This document shows positions 41,736 to 50,759 of a stretch of 64,000 nt of DNA, piece by piece. The notes below the pieces were generated by a model. The model worked only from the letters and a program-made list of their open reading frames with translations. It did not search any database and was not told the DNA's origin. Source of the DNA: Trebonia kvetii (lineage in GTDB: Bacteria > Actinomycetota > Actinomycetes > Streptosporangiales > Streptosporangiaceae); assembly GCF_007827045.1 (NCBI RefSeq), contig NZ_RPFW01000004.1:986792-1050791 (forward strand), in the 5' to 3' direction. Made by a program: the position numbers and the translations under genes. Position 1 is the first letter of the stretch, and each line of letters begins with the position of its first letter.

Positions 41736-43005
41736 ATGCCGGCCGCGACGGCGATCGCGCTCCTCGCGGGCACCGCGGCGGCAGTGACGGTGCCCGTACG
41801 GACCGCCGCGGCGGCGCCCGGCGCCCCGGGCTTCGTTCAGCAGGTCAGCGCACACGGGTCGGGCAAGAGCAGTATCGCCGTGACCACTGGGGCCAGCGTC
41901 ACGACGGGTGATCGCCTTGTCGTCGAGGTGGGTACCTGGAATTCAAAGTCGGCCAAGACTAGTTCTGTCACCGATTCGCTGAGTGACTCATTCGTAGAGG
42001 TGACTCATTTCACCGCGGTCGACGGCACGGAGATGAGCATCTGGACCGCCTATATCGAGCGGTGGCGGCACGGACACCATCACCGCTAAGCCGACTTCGG
42101 CGGCCGACATGGCGATCATCGCTCTTGAGTACTCCGGCTTGTCCACCGTTGCGGATATCACCGCTGTCGACCAGGTTTCGCATTCAGGTAGGCACCACCA
42201 CGACCGCCGCGACAGTCCAGTCCACCGCCACGCCGCCTACCGCGGCGGCTAACGAGCTGGCAGTCGGTTTCTACGCGGACTCCGGTTTCAGCGATGCCCT
42301 GGCCTCCAGCTCCGGTTACACGGTCCGCGGCGATGTCGCTCCCGCCGGCGACATGGAGATGCTGGCAGAAGACCAGTCACTTCCCGCGGCGGGCGCCACG
42401 CCCGCGGCCAGTGTCCAGACCGGCGCCAAGACCCCATGGCTGATGGCCAGGTGGTCTTCGGTTCGTCCGTGCAGGCCGTGCCGGGAGTCCCGACACAGGT
42501 CGGGGCGAGTCCCGGCAACGCCTCCGCCACCGTCAACTGGAGCGCGCCGTCCAGCAACGGCAGCCCCATCGCGAGTTACACGGTCACCCCGTACCTCAAC
42601 GGCGTTGCCCAGCCCGCGACCGTGGTGACCGGCAGCCCGCCCGCCCCGAGCGCAACGGTGCCGGGACTTGCCAGCGGGACGACCTACACCTTCACCGTCG
42701 CCGCGACGAACGCCGTGGGAACCAGTGCACAGTCGGGGGCGACCGGCCTGGTCACGCCGAGCCCGCAGCCGCAGGGCCAGTGGACCGCCGTGCAGAACAT
42801 GCCGTTCGAGGCCGTCAGTTCCATCCTGATGGACAACGGCAAGTTCGTCTTCTGGGACGGCTGGCAGCAGCCTCAACCGTCAATCGTGTGGGATCCCGCC
42901 ACGCCAGCGACGTTCACCACCATCAACGCCCCCGACAGCGTCTTCTGCGACGGGGCCGCGCAGTTGCCGGATGGCCGGATCATCGTGATCGGCGGCTACG
43001 GCGGT
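41736..43005 (+). pseudogene. Secreted Fn3 / kelch (galactose-oxidase-like) protein with several frameshifts
   Basis: The gene begins at ATG 41736 with a signal peptide (IALLAGTAAAVTVPVRTAAA) and a beta-rich domain. The frame breaks near 42058, where it continues as GGGTDTITAKPTSAADMAII. It breaks again near 42180 (IQVGTTTTAATVQSTATPPT) and near 42450, where it resumes at VVFGSSVQAVPGVPTQVGAS. A fibronectin III domain (about 42500-42760) follows. Then comes the start of a kelch/galactose-oxidase-like propeller (WTAVQNMPFEAVSSILMDNG, PDGRIIVIGGYGG), which ends abruptly at about 43005. Three independent frameshifts plus truncation make this a real pseudogene. The intact protein would have been a secreted carbohydrate- or surface-acting protein. 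Confidence 0.8.
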
Positions 43006-43134
43006 GACCGGCGACTCGCCCCGGCCCTGGCTGAACTCGGCAAGCGCCACGGCGGTCGGTTCGATCAGATCGCGGAACGCGACGGCCCGGCGGAGTGCGT
43101 CCGCGTCGATGACCCGGACAGGCGGCGCGCTCAT
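43003..43134 (-). pseudogene. N-terminal stub of an ornithine cyclodeaminase-family protein
   Basis: ATG at 43134 overlaps the phzF stop by ATGA and opens APPVRVIDADALRRAVAFRD followed by LIEPTAVALAEFSQGRGES. This pattern is the N-terminus of ornithine cyclodeaminase/mu-crystallin proteins. After about 43 residues the sequence becomes the antisense of the Fn3/kelch pseudogene, so the rest of the gene was removed by a deletion or insertion at about 43003. Confidence 0.55.
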
Positions 43135-44045
43135 CGGGCCGCCGGAAGCTGATGAAGGAAACCGGTGGCGACGGTCGCCACGTCACCGCCGACGGTCACC
43201 CGTTCCACCGCACCGGGGGAGCCGTAGGCGGTGATCGCGAGCTGGCTAGGGCGGCCGGTGAACCTGCCCTGCGACAGCGAACGTTCCTGGGCGTCGCCGG
43301 CGCGGCCATGGCGCAGCAGGAAGGCGGCCACGCAGCCGGCGGCGCTTCCGGTGGCGACGTCCTCCAGGATGCCGTCGTTGTTCCAGTGCCTGCCTTCCGG
43401 CGTCTCGGCGTCGAGGACGTAGGCGAACTGGGCGCCGTAGCCGCCGAGGAATCCCGTGAAGTCGTCATGACGGATGCCCGCGCGGGCGAGCGCGCCACCG
43501 CGGACAGGCACGACAAGATAGCGCAGGCCAGTCGAGACGACCTCAAGCGGCAAGCTGTCGTCGAGGTCGGCCGCGGTCAGGCCAAGAGCCGCCGCGACCG
43601 CTGGCCCCTCGGCCAGCGGGAGCGTCCCGAGGAACTCCGGCTTCCCGGCGTCAAGCACCGCCGACACGTGCCCGTCGGCGCTGCCGATCGTGCGCACCTG
43701 GACGCCGCGGGCCTTGAGAGTGATCGTCCAATCGCGAGGAACGCCGGCTGCGCCGCCTGTCGTCTGGTGCAGCACGGCCGCGGCGCCGAGCACCGGGTGC
43801 CCGGCGAAGTCCAGCTCCTCGGCCAGGTCGAATACGCGTGCCCGAGCCTGGCCGCCGGCAGGCCCGGTCTGGACGAATACGGTCTCGAAGTGACGCAGTT
43901 CCCGCGTTATCAGAGCCATCTGCGTGGCGGTCAGCGGCGGCGGGTCGATGATGACCGCCACGCTGTTGCCGGCGTACGCGACGGCGGAGAAGACGTCAAC
44001 GTGGTGGTACGTGACGGTGACCGGCAGGTCGGCGTGTGATGCCAT
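43131..44045 (-). CDS. PhzF-family isomerase/epimerase
   Basis: This 304-residue protein belongs to the diaminopimelate-epimerase-fold PhzF family. The conserved pattern is visible in VTYHHVDVFSAVAYAGNSVA, LDFAGHPVLGAAAVLH (catalytic glutamate region just before) and ILEDVATGSAAGCVAAFLLR. Members act on small amino-acid-like metabolites; there are no phenazine genes here. It is divergent from a LysR gene (71-bp gap) that probably controls it and was originally co-transcribed with an ornithine cyclodeaminase homologue, now broken. ATG 44045 is chosen over earlier in-frame ATGs at 44057 and 44075, which would run deeper into the shared promoter. Confidence 0.87.
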   Translation of the reverse strand: MASHADLPVTVTYHHVDVFSAVAYAGNSVAVIIDPPPLTATQMALITRELRHFETVFVQTGPAGGQARARVFDLAEELDFAGHPVLGAAAVLHQTTGGAAGVPRDWTITLKARGVQVRTIGSADGHVSAVLDAGKPEFLGTLPLAEGPAVAAALGLTAADLDDSLPLEVVSTGLRYLVVPVRGGALARAGIRHDDFTGFLGGYGAQFAYVLDAETPEGRHWNNDGILEDVATGSAAGCVAAFLLRHGRAGDAQERSLSQGRFTGRPSQLAITAYGSPGAVERVTVGGDVATVATGFLHQLPAAR

Positions 44046-44082
44046 GCCACCGACCATATGCACGTGCCGAGGCATTGGGTAC

Positions 44083-44109
44083 TGCTATCTCTGCGTACAA
44101 GCCATAGCA
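44083..44109 (+). promoter_or_regulatory. LysR-type binding site candidate in the phzF-lysR intergenic region
   Basis: TGCTAT (44083-44088) and ATAGCA (44104-44109) form an inverted repeat with a 15-base spacer, just before the LysR start and upstream of phzF. LysR proteins typically bind such T-N11-A-centred dyads in divergent promoters. Confidence 0.5.
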
Positions 44110-44116
44110 TTTTCCT

Positions 44117-45001
44117 ATGCGGGATGACTTGAAGATCACCGACCTGCGCAGTTTCGCCGCGACCATCAGGTCGGGCAGCATCACTCGTGGCGCGACCGCG
44201 CTTGACCTGTCGCAGCCGGTGGTCAGCCAGCGCATCCAGCGGCTAGAGAAGATCGTCGGAGAGCGGCTGGTCATCAGGGACGCCCGCGGCACGCGAGTGA
44301 CTCCGCACGGCGAGAAACTCCTCGCGTATGCCGAACGGATTCTTGCGCTGCACGACGAGGCCAGGTCCGCCCTCGAAGTGGGGCCGCCGTTCGCGGGCAA
44401 GCGCAGCATCGGCTTGCTCGAGGACCTGGCGATGGCGCATCTGCCCGCGGCGCTCGCCGATTTCGCCCGGCTGCACCCCGCGGTGGAGCTGGAAGTCATC
44501 GTCGGCACCGCGGCGTCACTGCGCGAGCGCGCGGAACGGGGTGAACTCGACCTGGTTCTCGGTGACCCGGACGTCATGCCCGAGTCTGCCGTCCGCTGGC
44601 GCAAGTCTCTCCAGCTCAGCTGGGCATGCGCGCCATCATTCGACCCGGGAGCCACCCCGCTTCCCCTGGTGCTGTTCTCACCGCCGTGCAGCTGGCGACA
44701 GCCGATGCTCGACGCGCTCAGCGCGCACGGACTCCAGTGGCGCGTGGCCTTCCAGAGCACAAGCGTGCACGCGGTGCAGGCCGCCCTCGCGGCAGGCATC
44801 GGCATCGGCGCCCTGCTGCCCGTGAACATCCCGCCCGCGTGCCGGTACCTACGAGGAGGAACCGCCCTGCCCGAGGCGCCGACGGTGGAGATCGCGATCG
44901 CGCGGCGCGCGGGAACGGGGGCGGACCCCGCTCTCGCCAGCCTCGACGCGCTTCTCCGGCGCGCCATGCGTGCCTCGTTTGCATCCGCTTACCCCGATTA
45001 A
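44117..45001 (+). CDS. LysR-family transcriptional regulator
   Basis: This 294-residue regulator has an N-terminal winged helix-turn-helix (DLRSFAATIRSGSITRGATA, LSQPVVSQRIQRLEKIVGER, then LVIRDARGTRVTPHGEKLL). A C-terminal substrate-binding domain starts near residue 90 with KRSIGLLEDLAMAHLPAALA. Length and layout are standard. It is transcribed away from phzF and most likely activates or represses it through the dyad at 44083-44109. It converges with a small secreted-protein gene 8 bases downstream. ATG 44117 fits the family start. Confidence 0.92.
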   Translation: MRDDLKITDLRSFAATIRSGSITRGATALDLSQPVVSQRIQRLEKIVGERLVIRDARGTRVTPHGEKLLAYAERILALHDEARSALEVGPPFAGKRSIGLLEDLAMAHLPAALADFARLHPAVELEVIVGTAASLRERAERGELDLVLGDPDVMPESAVRWRKSLQLSWACAPSFDPGATPLPLVLFSPPCSWRQPMLDALSAHGLQWRVAFQSTSVHAVQAALAAGIGIGALLPVNIPPACRYLRGGTALPEAPTVEIAIARRAGTGADPALASLDALLRRAMRASFASAYPD

Positions 45002-45008
45002 CCCGGGG

Positions 45009-45548
45009 TCAAGTGCGGTCAACGGGGAGGTTGAGTGGCAGCACGCTGCCGTTCGCGAAGTACAGGGTGACCGTCAGGGTCGTGCTGGCGACGGAGCTGA
45101 CCAGCCGCACCGTCAGGGTCGCGGCCACGGGCGGTGCTGGGCCGTCGGACTGACCGGGGATCTCCAGCGGCCCGTAATGCAGCCAGTGCTCGATCACCGG
45201 CAGCGGAGCGGTGTCGCCGCCGCAGCCGGTCAGATCGGGGATCTCCGCCAGGCTGACCTGCTGGTGGTAGAGAGCGACCGTGCCGCCGCCCACGGCGATC
45301 GCGGCGTCGAGCTGATCGGAACGCTGCGCGCTCGTGCTGAACCGCACGCTGGCCGTGAAAGTCCCGGCTGGTCCCTGGCGCAGTGCTGTGGCGCTCACCG
45401 TGAGCGCTCCAAGCCGGGCGACGACCTCGCCAGTCCCAGGCGCCGTTGGCTCGACCGGACCTGTCAGCAGCAGGCCCAGTGCCGCCAGCGCCAAACCTGC
45501 CGTGCCCGCGCGGCGGCCGTAATCCTGACCGCGCCATGGCCCCGTCAT
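45009..45548 (-). CDS. Exported hypothetical protein
   Basis: This 179-residue protein has an N-terminal basic/hydrophobic signal (YGRRAGTAGLALAALGLLLT, about residues 9-29), then a beta-rich extracellular domain with many valines and threonines (AATLTVRLVSSVASTTLTVT). It contains one cysteine, in PDLTGCGGD. I do not recognise the family. It starts 14 bases after the end of the YVTN propeller gene, so the two probably form an operon and may act together at the cell surface. ATG 45548 is selected; the frame continues upstream only as a shadow of the propeller gene. Confidence 0.6.
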   Translation of the reverse strand: MTGPWRGQDYGRRAGTAGLALAALGLLLTGPVEPTAPGTGEVVARLGALTVSATALRQGPAGTFTASVRFSTSAQRSDQLDAAIAVGGGTVALYHQQVSLAEIPDLTGCGGDTAPLPVIEHWLHYGPLEIPGQSDGPAPPVAATLTVRLVSSVASTTLTVTLYFANGSVLPLNLPVDRT

Positions 45549-45561
45549 CGCAAGACCACCG

Positions 45562-46833
45562 TCATCGCATGACCCCGGTGTGCCCCAGGGAGTAGCGCCC
45601 CGGCTGCGGCCACACGCACAACCCGTGCGGCTGTAGCCCGACGGGAATCTCGGCGAGCAGGTGCCCGGTCGCGGTGGAGATGGCGTACACCACGCTGTTG
45701 TAGCGCCCGGACACCCAGAGCACGCGACCGTCCGGCGACACCCCGCCCATGTCCGGGCTTCCGCCACCGGGGATCCACCACGTCCTGACGATCTTCTTGG
45801 TCGCGAAGCTGATCACGGTGATCGAGCCGTTGCCCCGGTTGGTGACATAGAGGTCGCGGGCATCGCGGCTGGGATACAAGCCGTGCGCGTCCGGGCCGGT
45901 TGCCAGGAATCCGGTCACCCGGAAGGTCGCGGCGTTGATCATCCACACCCCGGCATGGTTCTTGTCCGCGACGTAGAAGGTGTGCCCCGCCGGATCAAGC
46001 TTGATGTCCTGCGGTGCGGAGCCCGGCAGGTCGAGGTAGCTGTCGACCGTCAGCGTGTGCAGGTCGATCCTGACCAGGCGGCCGGCGAATTCGCAGGTGG
46101 CGATCAGGTAGGCCCCGTCGGCAGCGAAGTCGATGTGGTCCACGCCCGCGCAGGCGACCCCGATCCGGTGTTTCAGCGCGAACGTGTGAGGGTCGCGGAA
46201 GTCCAGCTCCTGACGGGCCTCGGCGACCACGATCGCGTACCGCCCGTCGGGAGTGAAGTACATGTTGTACGGGTCAGCCACCGGGATATTGGGGCCGGCC
46301 CGCTTCCCGGTGACCGGGTTAATCGGGGTGAGGCTGTTGCCCAGGTCGTTCGTCGCATACAGGGTGTGCAGGTCGTACCCGGGCACGACGTGCTGCGGGT
46401 TGAGTCCCGTCTGGTAGCTGCCGATCACCCGGTAGGTCTTCGGGTCGATGACGGTCACGGTGGAATCGCCGCTGTTCGGCACGTAGATCCGGTAGGGCAC
46501 GCCGCGCACCGCGGAGCTGAGCATGCCCGCCCCATCATCCGCGTAGATGTTCGCCGGACTGGCCACCGGCGGCATTCCCGGCAGGGATACCGACAGATCC
46601 GCCACCGTGCTGGCGACGGGCCACCGTGAGGCCGTCGGGTGCGACGACGGGGCGGGAGAGGCGACCGTTGTCGCCCGGTGAGACGGATGGATCCGCCTCG
46701 CCGTCGCCGGCGCCGAAGCGCCATTGTCAGCCACCACCGCGAAGGCCACGATGAGGGCGCCGACGACCAAGATCAGGCCAGCCAGGCCGATCGCTCGCGT
46801 CCTTCGTCGGCGCGCGTGCCTGCCAGTCCCCAT
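45562..46833 (-). CDS. Membrane-anchored YVTN/YncE-type beta-propeller protein
   Basis: This 423-residue protein has a basic N-terminus and one membrane anchor (IGLAGLILVVGALIVAFAVV, about residues 15-34), a Ser/Thr/Pro-rich linker to about 80, and a seven-bladed propeller. Blade signatures recur as PYRIYVPNSGDSTVTVIDPK, LHTLYATNDLGNSLTPINPV and ARDLYVTNRGNGSITVISFA. Such proteins bind ligands or partners outside the cell; some occur next to redox or glycan systems. A GGGGGA element eight bases before ATG 46833 supports this start. The small exported protein gene follows at once. Confidence 0.82.
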   Translation of the reverse strand: MGTGRHARRRRTRAIGLAGLILVVGALIVAFAVVADNGASAPATARRIHPSHRATTVASPAPSSHPTASRWPVASTVADLSVSLPGMPPVASPANIYADDGAGMLSSAVRGVPYRIYVPNSGDSTVTVIDPKTYRVIGSYQTGLNPQHVVPGYDLHTLYATNDLGNSLTPINPVTGKRAGPNIPVADPYNMYFTPDGRYAIVVAEARQELDFRDPHTFALKHRIGVACAGVDHIDFAADGAYLIATCEFAGRLVRIDLHTLTVDSYLDLPGSAPQDIKLDPAGHTFYVADKNHAGVWMINAATFRVTGFLATGPDAHGLYPSRDARDLYVTNRGNGSITVISFATKKIVRTWWIPGGGSPDMGGVSPDGRVLWVSGRYNSVVYAISTATGHLLAEIPVGLQPHGLCVWPQPGRYSLGHTGVMR

Positions 46834-47163
46834 GCCACAATCCCCCCTGCCTGGCACTGACCACGAACCAGTGGCATCATTCCCCGCAGCTGTCCCGGCT
46901 ACCGTCGAGCTCCGCGGCGGCGGGAAGAAACATGCAGCCCGGCCAGGGTCGCGAGGGGCGCGAGCCCGCTAAAGGCTTGACGGGAGCAAGTGATTAGAGG
47001 TAGGAAACTCAGACAACGGAGACATTGCTCGGCACGTTATATCTACTGCGGACATGCGGGACGATAGTCGACTATGCCTCCGATAGCCGACCTTTATTGT
47101 TGGGTTAAGAATCGGCAACGATCTGCGGTAGCGCGTGCGTGAGTTGCGGAATGGGGACGGGAA
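46834..47163. other. Divergent promoter region of the propeller and solute-binding-protein genes
   Basis: This is 330 bases without a gene. It contains the 12-bp palindrome listed separately and AT-richer DNA between 46980 and 47130, as expected for promoters. Confidence 0.5.
47064..47075 (+). promoter_or_regulatory. 12-bp palindrome, operator candidate for the sugar-type ABC genes
   Basis: ATAGTCGACTAT is a perfect palindrome about 90 bases before the solute-binding-protein start, followed by the related ATAGCCGAC. LacI-type sugar regulators bind comparable sites, but no regulator gene is adjacent. Confidence 0.35.
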
Positions 47164-48573
47164 ATGTATAAACGATCGGCGGCCGCGGCTGTCGTTATCG
47201 GGGCCTCGGTGCTCGCTCTCGCGGCTTGCAGCAGCGGTAGCAGCACCACCACCAGCAGCAGCACCACCACCAGCAGCAGCAGCAGCGCGAGCGGTAGTCC
47301 GTCTTCGACTTCGTCGAGCGGGACCTCGCTGACCGGCGCCTGCGCACAGTTCAGCTCCTACGCGGGCGCCAAGGGCACCGTCACGATCTTCGGATCCATC
47401 ATCAGCCCGGAGTCGAACTCGCTGCAGAAGTCCTGGTCGCAGTTCGAGCAGTGCACCGGCATCACTATCAACTACACCGGCTCGAACACGTTCGAGTCCG
47501 ACCTTCCGGTGAAGGTCAACGGCGGCAATCCGCCGGACCTGGCGCTCATCCCGCAGCCCGGCCTGCTCACGCAGATGGTGCTGACCGGATCGGTCAAGCA
47601 GCCGCCGGCCCAGACGGTCGCCAACGAGGCGAACTGGAGCCAGTACTGGAAGGACTACGGTTCTGTCGGCGGCACGTTCTACGCCGCCCCCATGAGCGCC
47701 AACATGAAGTCGCTTGTGTGGTACTCGCCGAAGTACTTCAAGGCGCACAACTACCAGGTGCCGACCACGTGGGCGGCCCTGATGTCCCTGTCCGCCAAGA
47801 TCGCCAATAGCGGCACCACCAAGCCGTGGTGCGGCGGGATCAGCTCGGGTACGGCGAGCGGCTGGCCGGCCACCGACTGGCTTGAGGAGGTCGTGCTCGG
47901 CAAGTACGGCGCCAAGGTCTACGCGGACTGGATCTCCCACAAGATCAAGTTCGACAGCCCGCAGATCATGGACGCGATGACGGTCGTGCACAACTGGATG
48001 CAGAACCCGGCGTGGGTCAACGGCGGATACGGCAGCGTCCAGTCGATCGCCACCACGACGTTCCAGAACGCTGGCTTCCCGATCCAGAAGAACCAGTGCG
48101 CGATGCTGCAGCAGGCGTCGTTCTACGAGGCGCAGTGGCCGGCTGGCACGAAGGTCAGCCCGACCGGCGACATCTTCGCCTTCAAGCTGCCCGCGGTCAA
48201 CCCGGCGATCCCCACCCCGGTTGAGGGCGGCGGCGAGTTCATCACCGCGTTCTCCTCTGACCCGGCGACTCAGGCCGTGCAGAACTACCTGTCGAGCGCG
48301 GCCTGGGCGGACAGCCGGATCAAGGTCGCCCCGGGCTGGGTCTCGGCGAACGAGAAGGTGGACCAGGCCCTCTACACCGACCCGATCGACCAGCTGTCGG
48401 CGAAGTTCCTGGCCGACCCGACCGCGACCTTCGCGTTCGACGCCTCCGACGCGATGCCGGCCGCGGTCGGCGCGGGCCAGGAGTGGAAGTCGATGGTCAA
48501 CTGGTTCAGCAGCCCGAACACGCCGGTCGCCACCATTGCCAAGCAGATCGACGCGGCCTGGCCAAGCAGCTGA
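47164..48573 (+). CDS. ABC transporter solute-binding lipoprotein (carbohydrate type)
   Basis: This 469-residue lipoprotein has a signal ending LALAACSSG, so the cysteine near residue 22 is lipidated. A Ser/Thr linker of ~30 residues follows, encoded by repetitive AGC/ACC codons. The mature part (GTVTIFGSIISPESNSLQKS, GGNPPDLALIPQPGLLTQMV, WYSPKYFKAHNYQVPTTWAA) is a family-1 solute-binding protein of the alpha-glucoside type. It captures a sugar outside the membrane and delivers it to the two permeases encoded downstream. ATG 47164 gives a proper signal peptide. The ATPase gene is absent, as usual in actinomycetes where MsiK is shared. Confidence 0.9.
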   Translation: MYKRSAAAAVVIGASVLALAACSSGSSTTTSSSTTTSSSSSASGSPSSTSSSGTSLTGACAQFSSYAGAKGTVTIFGSIISPESNSLQKSWSQFEQCTGITINYTGSNTFESDLPVKVNGGNPPDLALIPQPGLLTQMVLTGSVKQPPAQTVANEANWSQYWKDYGSVGGTFYAAPMSANMKSLVWYSPKYFKAHNYQVPTTWAALMSLSAKIANSGTTKPWCGGISSGTASGWPATDWLEEVVLGKYGAKVYADWISHKIKFDSPQIMDAMTVVHNWMQNPAWVNGGYGSVQSIATTTFQNAGFPIQKNQCAMLQQASFYEAQWPAGTKVSPTGDIFAFKLPAVNPAIPTPVEGGGEFITAFSSDPATQAVQNYLSSAAWADSRIKVAPGWVSANEKVDQALYTDPIDQLSAKFLADPTATFAFDASDAMPAAVGAGQEWKSMVNWFSSPNTPVATIAKQIDAAWPSS

Positions 48574-48607
48574 TCTGACCCGGCGGGTGACCGACGCCAG
48601 TAACGGG

Positions 48608-48640
48608 GGCGGTCCGCGGCAGTTGTGCCCGCGGACCGCC
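48608..48640 (+). terminator. 12-bp GC-rich hairpin between the binding-protein and permease genes
   Basis: GGCGGTCCGCGG (48608-48619) and CCGCGGACCGCC (48629-48640) pair perfectly around a 9-base loop, 35 bases after the stop. With no T run, and with permease genes continuing on the same strand, it is more likely a partial terminator or mRNA-stabilising structure that makes binding protein more abundant than permease. Confidence 0.6.
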
Positions 48641-48699
48641 CTCAGCAGACATGTCGGCGGGCCTTTCCTGGCCGGCCGACCGAGAATCGGGGCTCTCAC

Positions 48700-49779
48700 A
48701 TGACAGCATCAGGCGATGCATCCGGCATCGTTCTCGCGAGCACCGCAGGCCAGGCTGCGACGAAGCTGGGCGACGTCCTCGGCGTCGTCGGCGGATTCAT
48801 CGCCATCCTGCTGATCATCTTCCTCGTTGCCGAGCGGGCCAGGGGCCGCCTCCAGCGGCCCATAGCGATCGTCGTCTGCGTCGGCCCGGCCATCGTGCTC
48901 GCCATGGCCGGGCTCGTCATCCCGGCCATCAACACGTTCTGGCTGAGCCTGACCAACACCGCCGCGACCGGGCAGAAGTTCCAGCTCGTCAACGGCAAGC
49001 TGGTTCCGCTCACCGCGAAGTTCGTCGGCGGCTCCAATTACGCGTTCGCTTTCACCGACCCCTACACCCGCGGGACGCTCATCAGGACGGTGCTGTGGAT
49101 CGTGATCGTGCCGGTGCTGACCGTGGGTGTCGGGCTGCTGGTCGCGCTGCTGATGGACCGGATGAAGTACACCTCGTTCTTCAAGACGATGATCTTCATG
49201 CCGAACGCCATCTCGTTCGTCGGTGCCTCGCTGATCTGGGAGCTGATCTACAACGCGCCGGTCTACCTGCCGAACGGCAGCCCCGGCAGCCAGACAGGAC
49301 TGCTCTCCCAGCTCGTGATGTCGCTGGGCTTTAAGCACCCGCCTGCCTGGATTCAGACCCCGCCGGGCAACACGTTCCTGCTCATGGCGATCTTGGTCTG
49401 GATTGAAGTCGGTTTCGCCATGGTGGTCATCGCGGCGGCACTCAAGGCCATACCTGACGAGGTCATCGAGGCGGCGCAGGTAGACGGCGCGACGGGCTAC
49501 CGGCTGTTCATCAGGGTCCAGATCCCCATGATCCGCAACACGCTCGTCGTCGTCCTGACGACGGTGACCATCATGTCGCTGAAGATCTTCGACATTGTTC
49601 GCACCGTGACCAACGGCGACTTCAACACCGACGTTCTCGCCAGGCAGATGTACGACGACCTGTTCGTGACGTTCCAGTCCGGCCGGGGGGCGGCGCTGGC
49701 CGTCATCCTCTTCGCCTGCGTCGTACCGTTGGTCGCTTACAACATCAGGCAGCTTCGCAGGCAAAGGGCCATCGGATGA
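48700..49779 (+). CDS. ABC transporter permease (carbohydrate type, MalF-like)
   Basis: This 359-residue inner-membrane protein has about eight helices. The first (VVGGFIAILLIIFLVAERAR) precedes the conserved six-helix permease core. The EAA loop that contacts the ATPase reads IPDEVIEAAQVDGATGYRLF (about residues 250-270). ATG 48700 is chosen because the frame upstream overlaps the hairpin and has no ribosome site; the site before 48700 is itself weak. It overlaps the second permease by ATGA. Together with the binding protein it imports a sugar or oligosaccharide. Confidence 0.9.
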   Translation: MTASGDASGIVLASTAGQAATKLGDVLGVVGGFIAILLIIFLVAERARGRLQRPIAIVVCVGPAIVLAMAGLVIPAINTFWLSLTNTAATGQKFQLVNGKLVPLTAKFVGGSNYAFAFTDPYTRGTLIRTVLWIVIVPVLTVGVGLLVALLMDRMKYTSFFKTMIFMPNAISFVGASLIWELIYNAPVYLPNGSPGSQTGLLSQLVMSLGFKHPPAWIQTPPGNTFLLMAILVWIEVGFAMVVIAAALKAIPDEVIEAAQVDGATGYRLFIRVQIPMIRNTLVVVLTTVTIMSLKIFDIVRTVTNGDFNTDVLARQMYDDLFVTFQSGRGAALAVILFACVVPLVAYNIRQLRRQRAIG

Positions 49780-50750
49780 CCTCGTCAACCCCACCCATCC
49801 TCGACGCCCCACTGCCCGGCGGGCAAGAACTGCCCGTTAACACGGTGCTGCGCGGCAGCGAGGCCCGTAAGGCCATCCGGTCCGCCTTCAGTAGCCCGGT
49901 CGCGTCGTTCGTCGTCGTCATCCTGACAATATTGTGGACGATCCCGACACTGGGCTTCTTCCTCAACTCCTTGCGCACCAAGTCGGCGGTCTACGGCTCG
50001 GGCTGGTGGACCTGGTTCGCGCATCCCAGCTTCGATCTGAGCAACTACAACGCCGTGCTGTTTTCCAACGGCGGCGAGGTGCTCCCGCTGGTCAACTCGC
50101 TGGCGATCACGATCCCGGCGACCATCATCCCGATTTTCATCGCCTCGATGGCGGCCTACGCGCTTGCCTGGGTTCGCTTCCGCGGCAGCGACTTCATCTT
50201 CTTCGGGCTGTTCGCGCTGCAGGTCGTCCCGTTGCAGATGGCCCTGGTGCCGCTCCAGCGCTTCTACAGCACGGGGGCGCACCTCGGCTCGTTCACGGTC
50301 TTCCCTGGGCTGCACCTGGAGGGCTCGCTGGCCGAGATCTGGATCTCGCACACGATGTTCTCGTTGCCGCTTGCCGTGTTCCTGCTGCACAACTTCATCG
50401 CCCAGCTGCCGAGTTCCCTGATCGAGGCGGCACGGGTGGACGGGGCGAGCTACCTGCAGATCTACCGGTCGATCGTGCTCCCGCTCGCCAGGCCGGCGAT
50501 CGCGTCCTTCGCGATCTTCCAGTTCCTCTGGGTGTGGAACGACTTGCTCGTCGCCACGATCTTCGGCGGCTCGGATGCCTCAGGCCAGCCCGTGACGGCC
50601 CGGATCGTCAACCTGGGCGGCAACTTTGGTGCGCACCAGGAACTGCTTGCGCCCGCCGGGTTCCTCGCGATCATCATCCCGCTGATCGTGTTCCTTGCCT
50701 TCCAGCGCTACTTCACCCGCGGGCTGCTCGCCGGCAGCGTCAAGGGCTGA
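49776..50750 (+). CDS. ABC transporter permease (carbohydrate type, MalG-like)
   Basis: This 324-residue six-helix permease has the EAA loop LPSSLIEAARVDGASYLQIY (about residues 210-230) followed by RSIVLPLARPAIASFAIFQF. The C-terminus (FQRYFTRGLLAGSVKG) is a typical MalG/UgpE-like ending. It starts within the stop codon of the first permease. The last bases of this gene (GGCAGCGTCAAGGGCTGA plus nine downstream) are repeated exactly at 51111-51137, after the next small gene. Confidence 0.92.
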   Translation: MTSSTPPILDAPLPGGQELPVNTVLRGSEARKAIRSAFSSPVASFVVVILTILWTIPTLGFFLNSLRTKSAVYGSGWWTWFAHPSFDLSNYNAVLFSNGGEVLPLVNSLAITIPATIIPIFIASMAAYALAWVRFRGSDFIFFGLFALQVVPLQMALVPLQRFYSTGAHLGSFTVFPGLHLEGSLAEIWISHTMFSLPLAVFLLHNFIAQLPSSLIEAARVDGASYLQIYRSIVLPLARPAIASFAIFQFLWVWNDLLVATIFGGSDASGQPVTARIVNLGGNFGAHQELLAPAGFLAIIIPLIVFLAFQRYFTRGLLAGSVKG

Positions 50751-50759
50751 GGGCAGTCA
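50733..50759 (+). repeat. 27-bp direct repeat, copy 1 (end of permease gene)
   Basis: GGCAGCGTCAAGGGCTGAGG plus GCAGTCA, identical to 51111-51137; both copies are followed, after 0 or 2 bases, by GGACCGG. The two copies flank the small gene at 50891-51070. Confidence 0.85.

Noticed and set aside
43131..44045. PhzF gene as a sign of a phenazine cluster
   Set aside because: No other phenazine genes are present; PhzF-family proteins are widespread and of mixed function.
47230..47300. AGC/ACC triplet-rich run as a CRISPR or minisatellite
   Set aside because: It encodes the Ser/Thr linker of the lipoprotein in frame and has no spacer structure.
46969..48699. Long leftward open frame opposite the solute-binding-protein gene
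   Set aside because: It is the antisense shadow of a clear lipoprotein gene; its product is arginine/valine/glycine-rich without motifs and it has no ribosome site.
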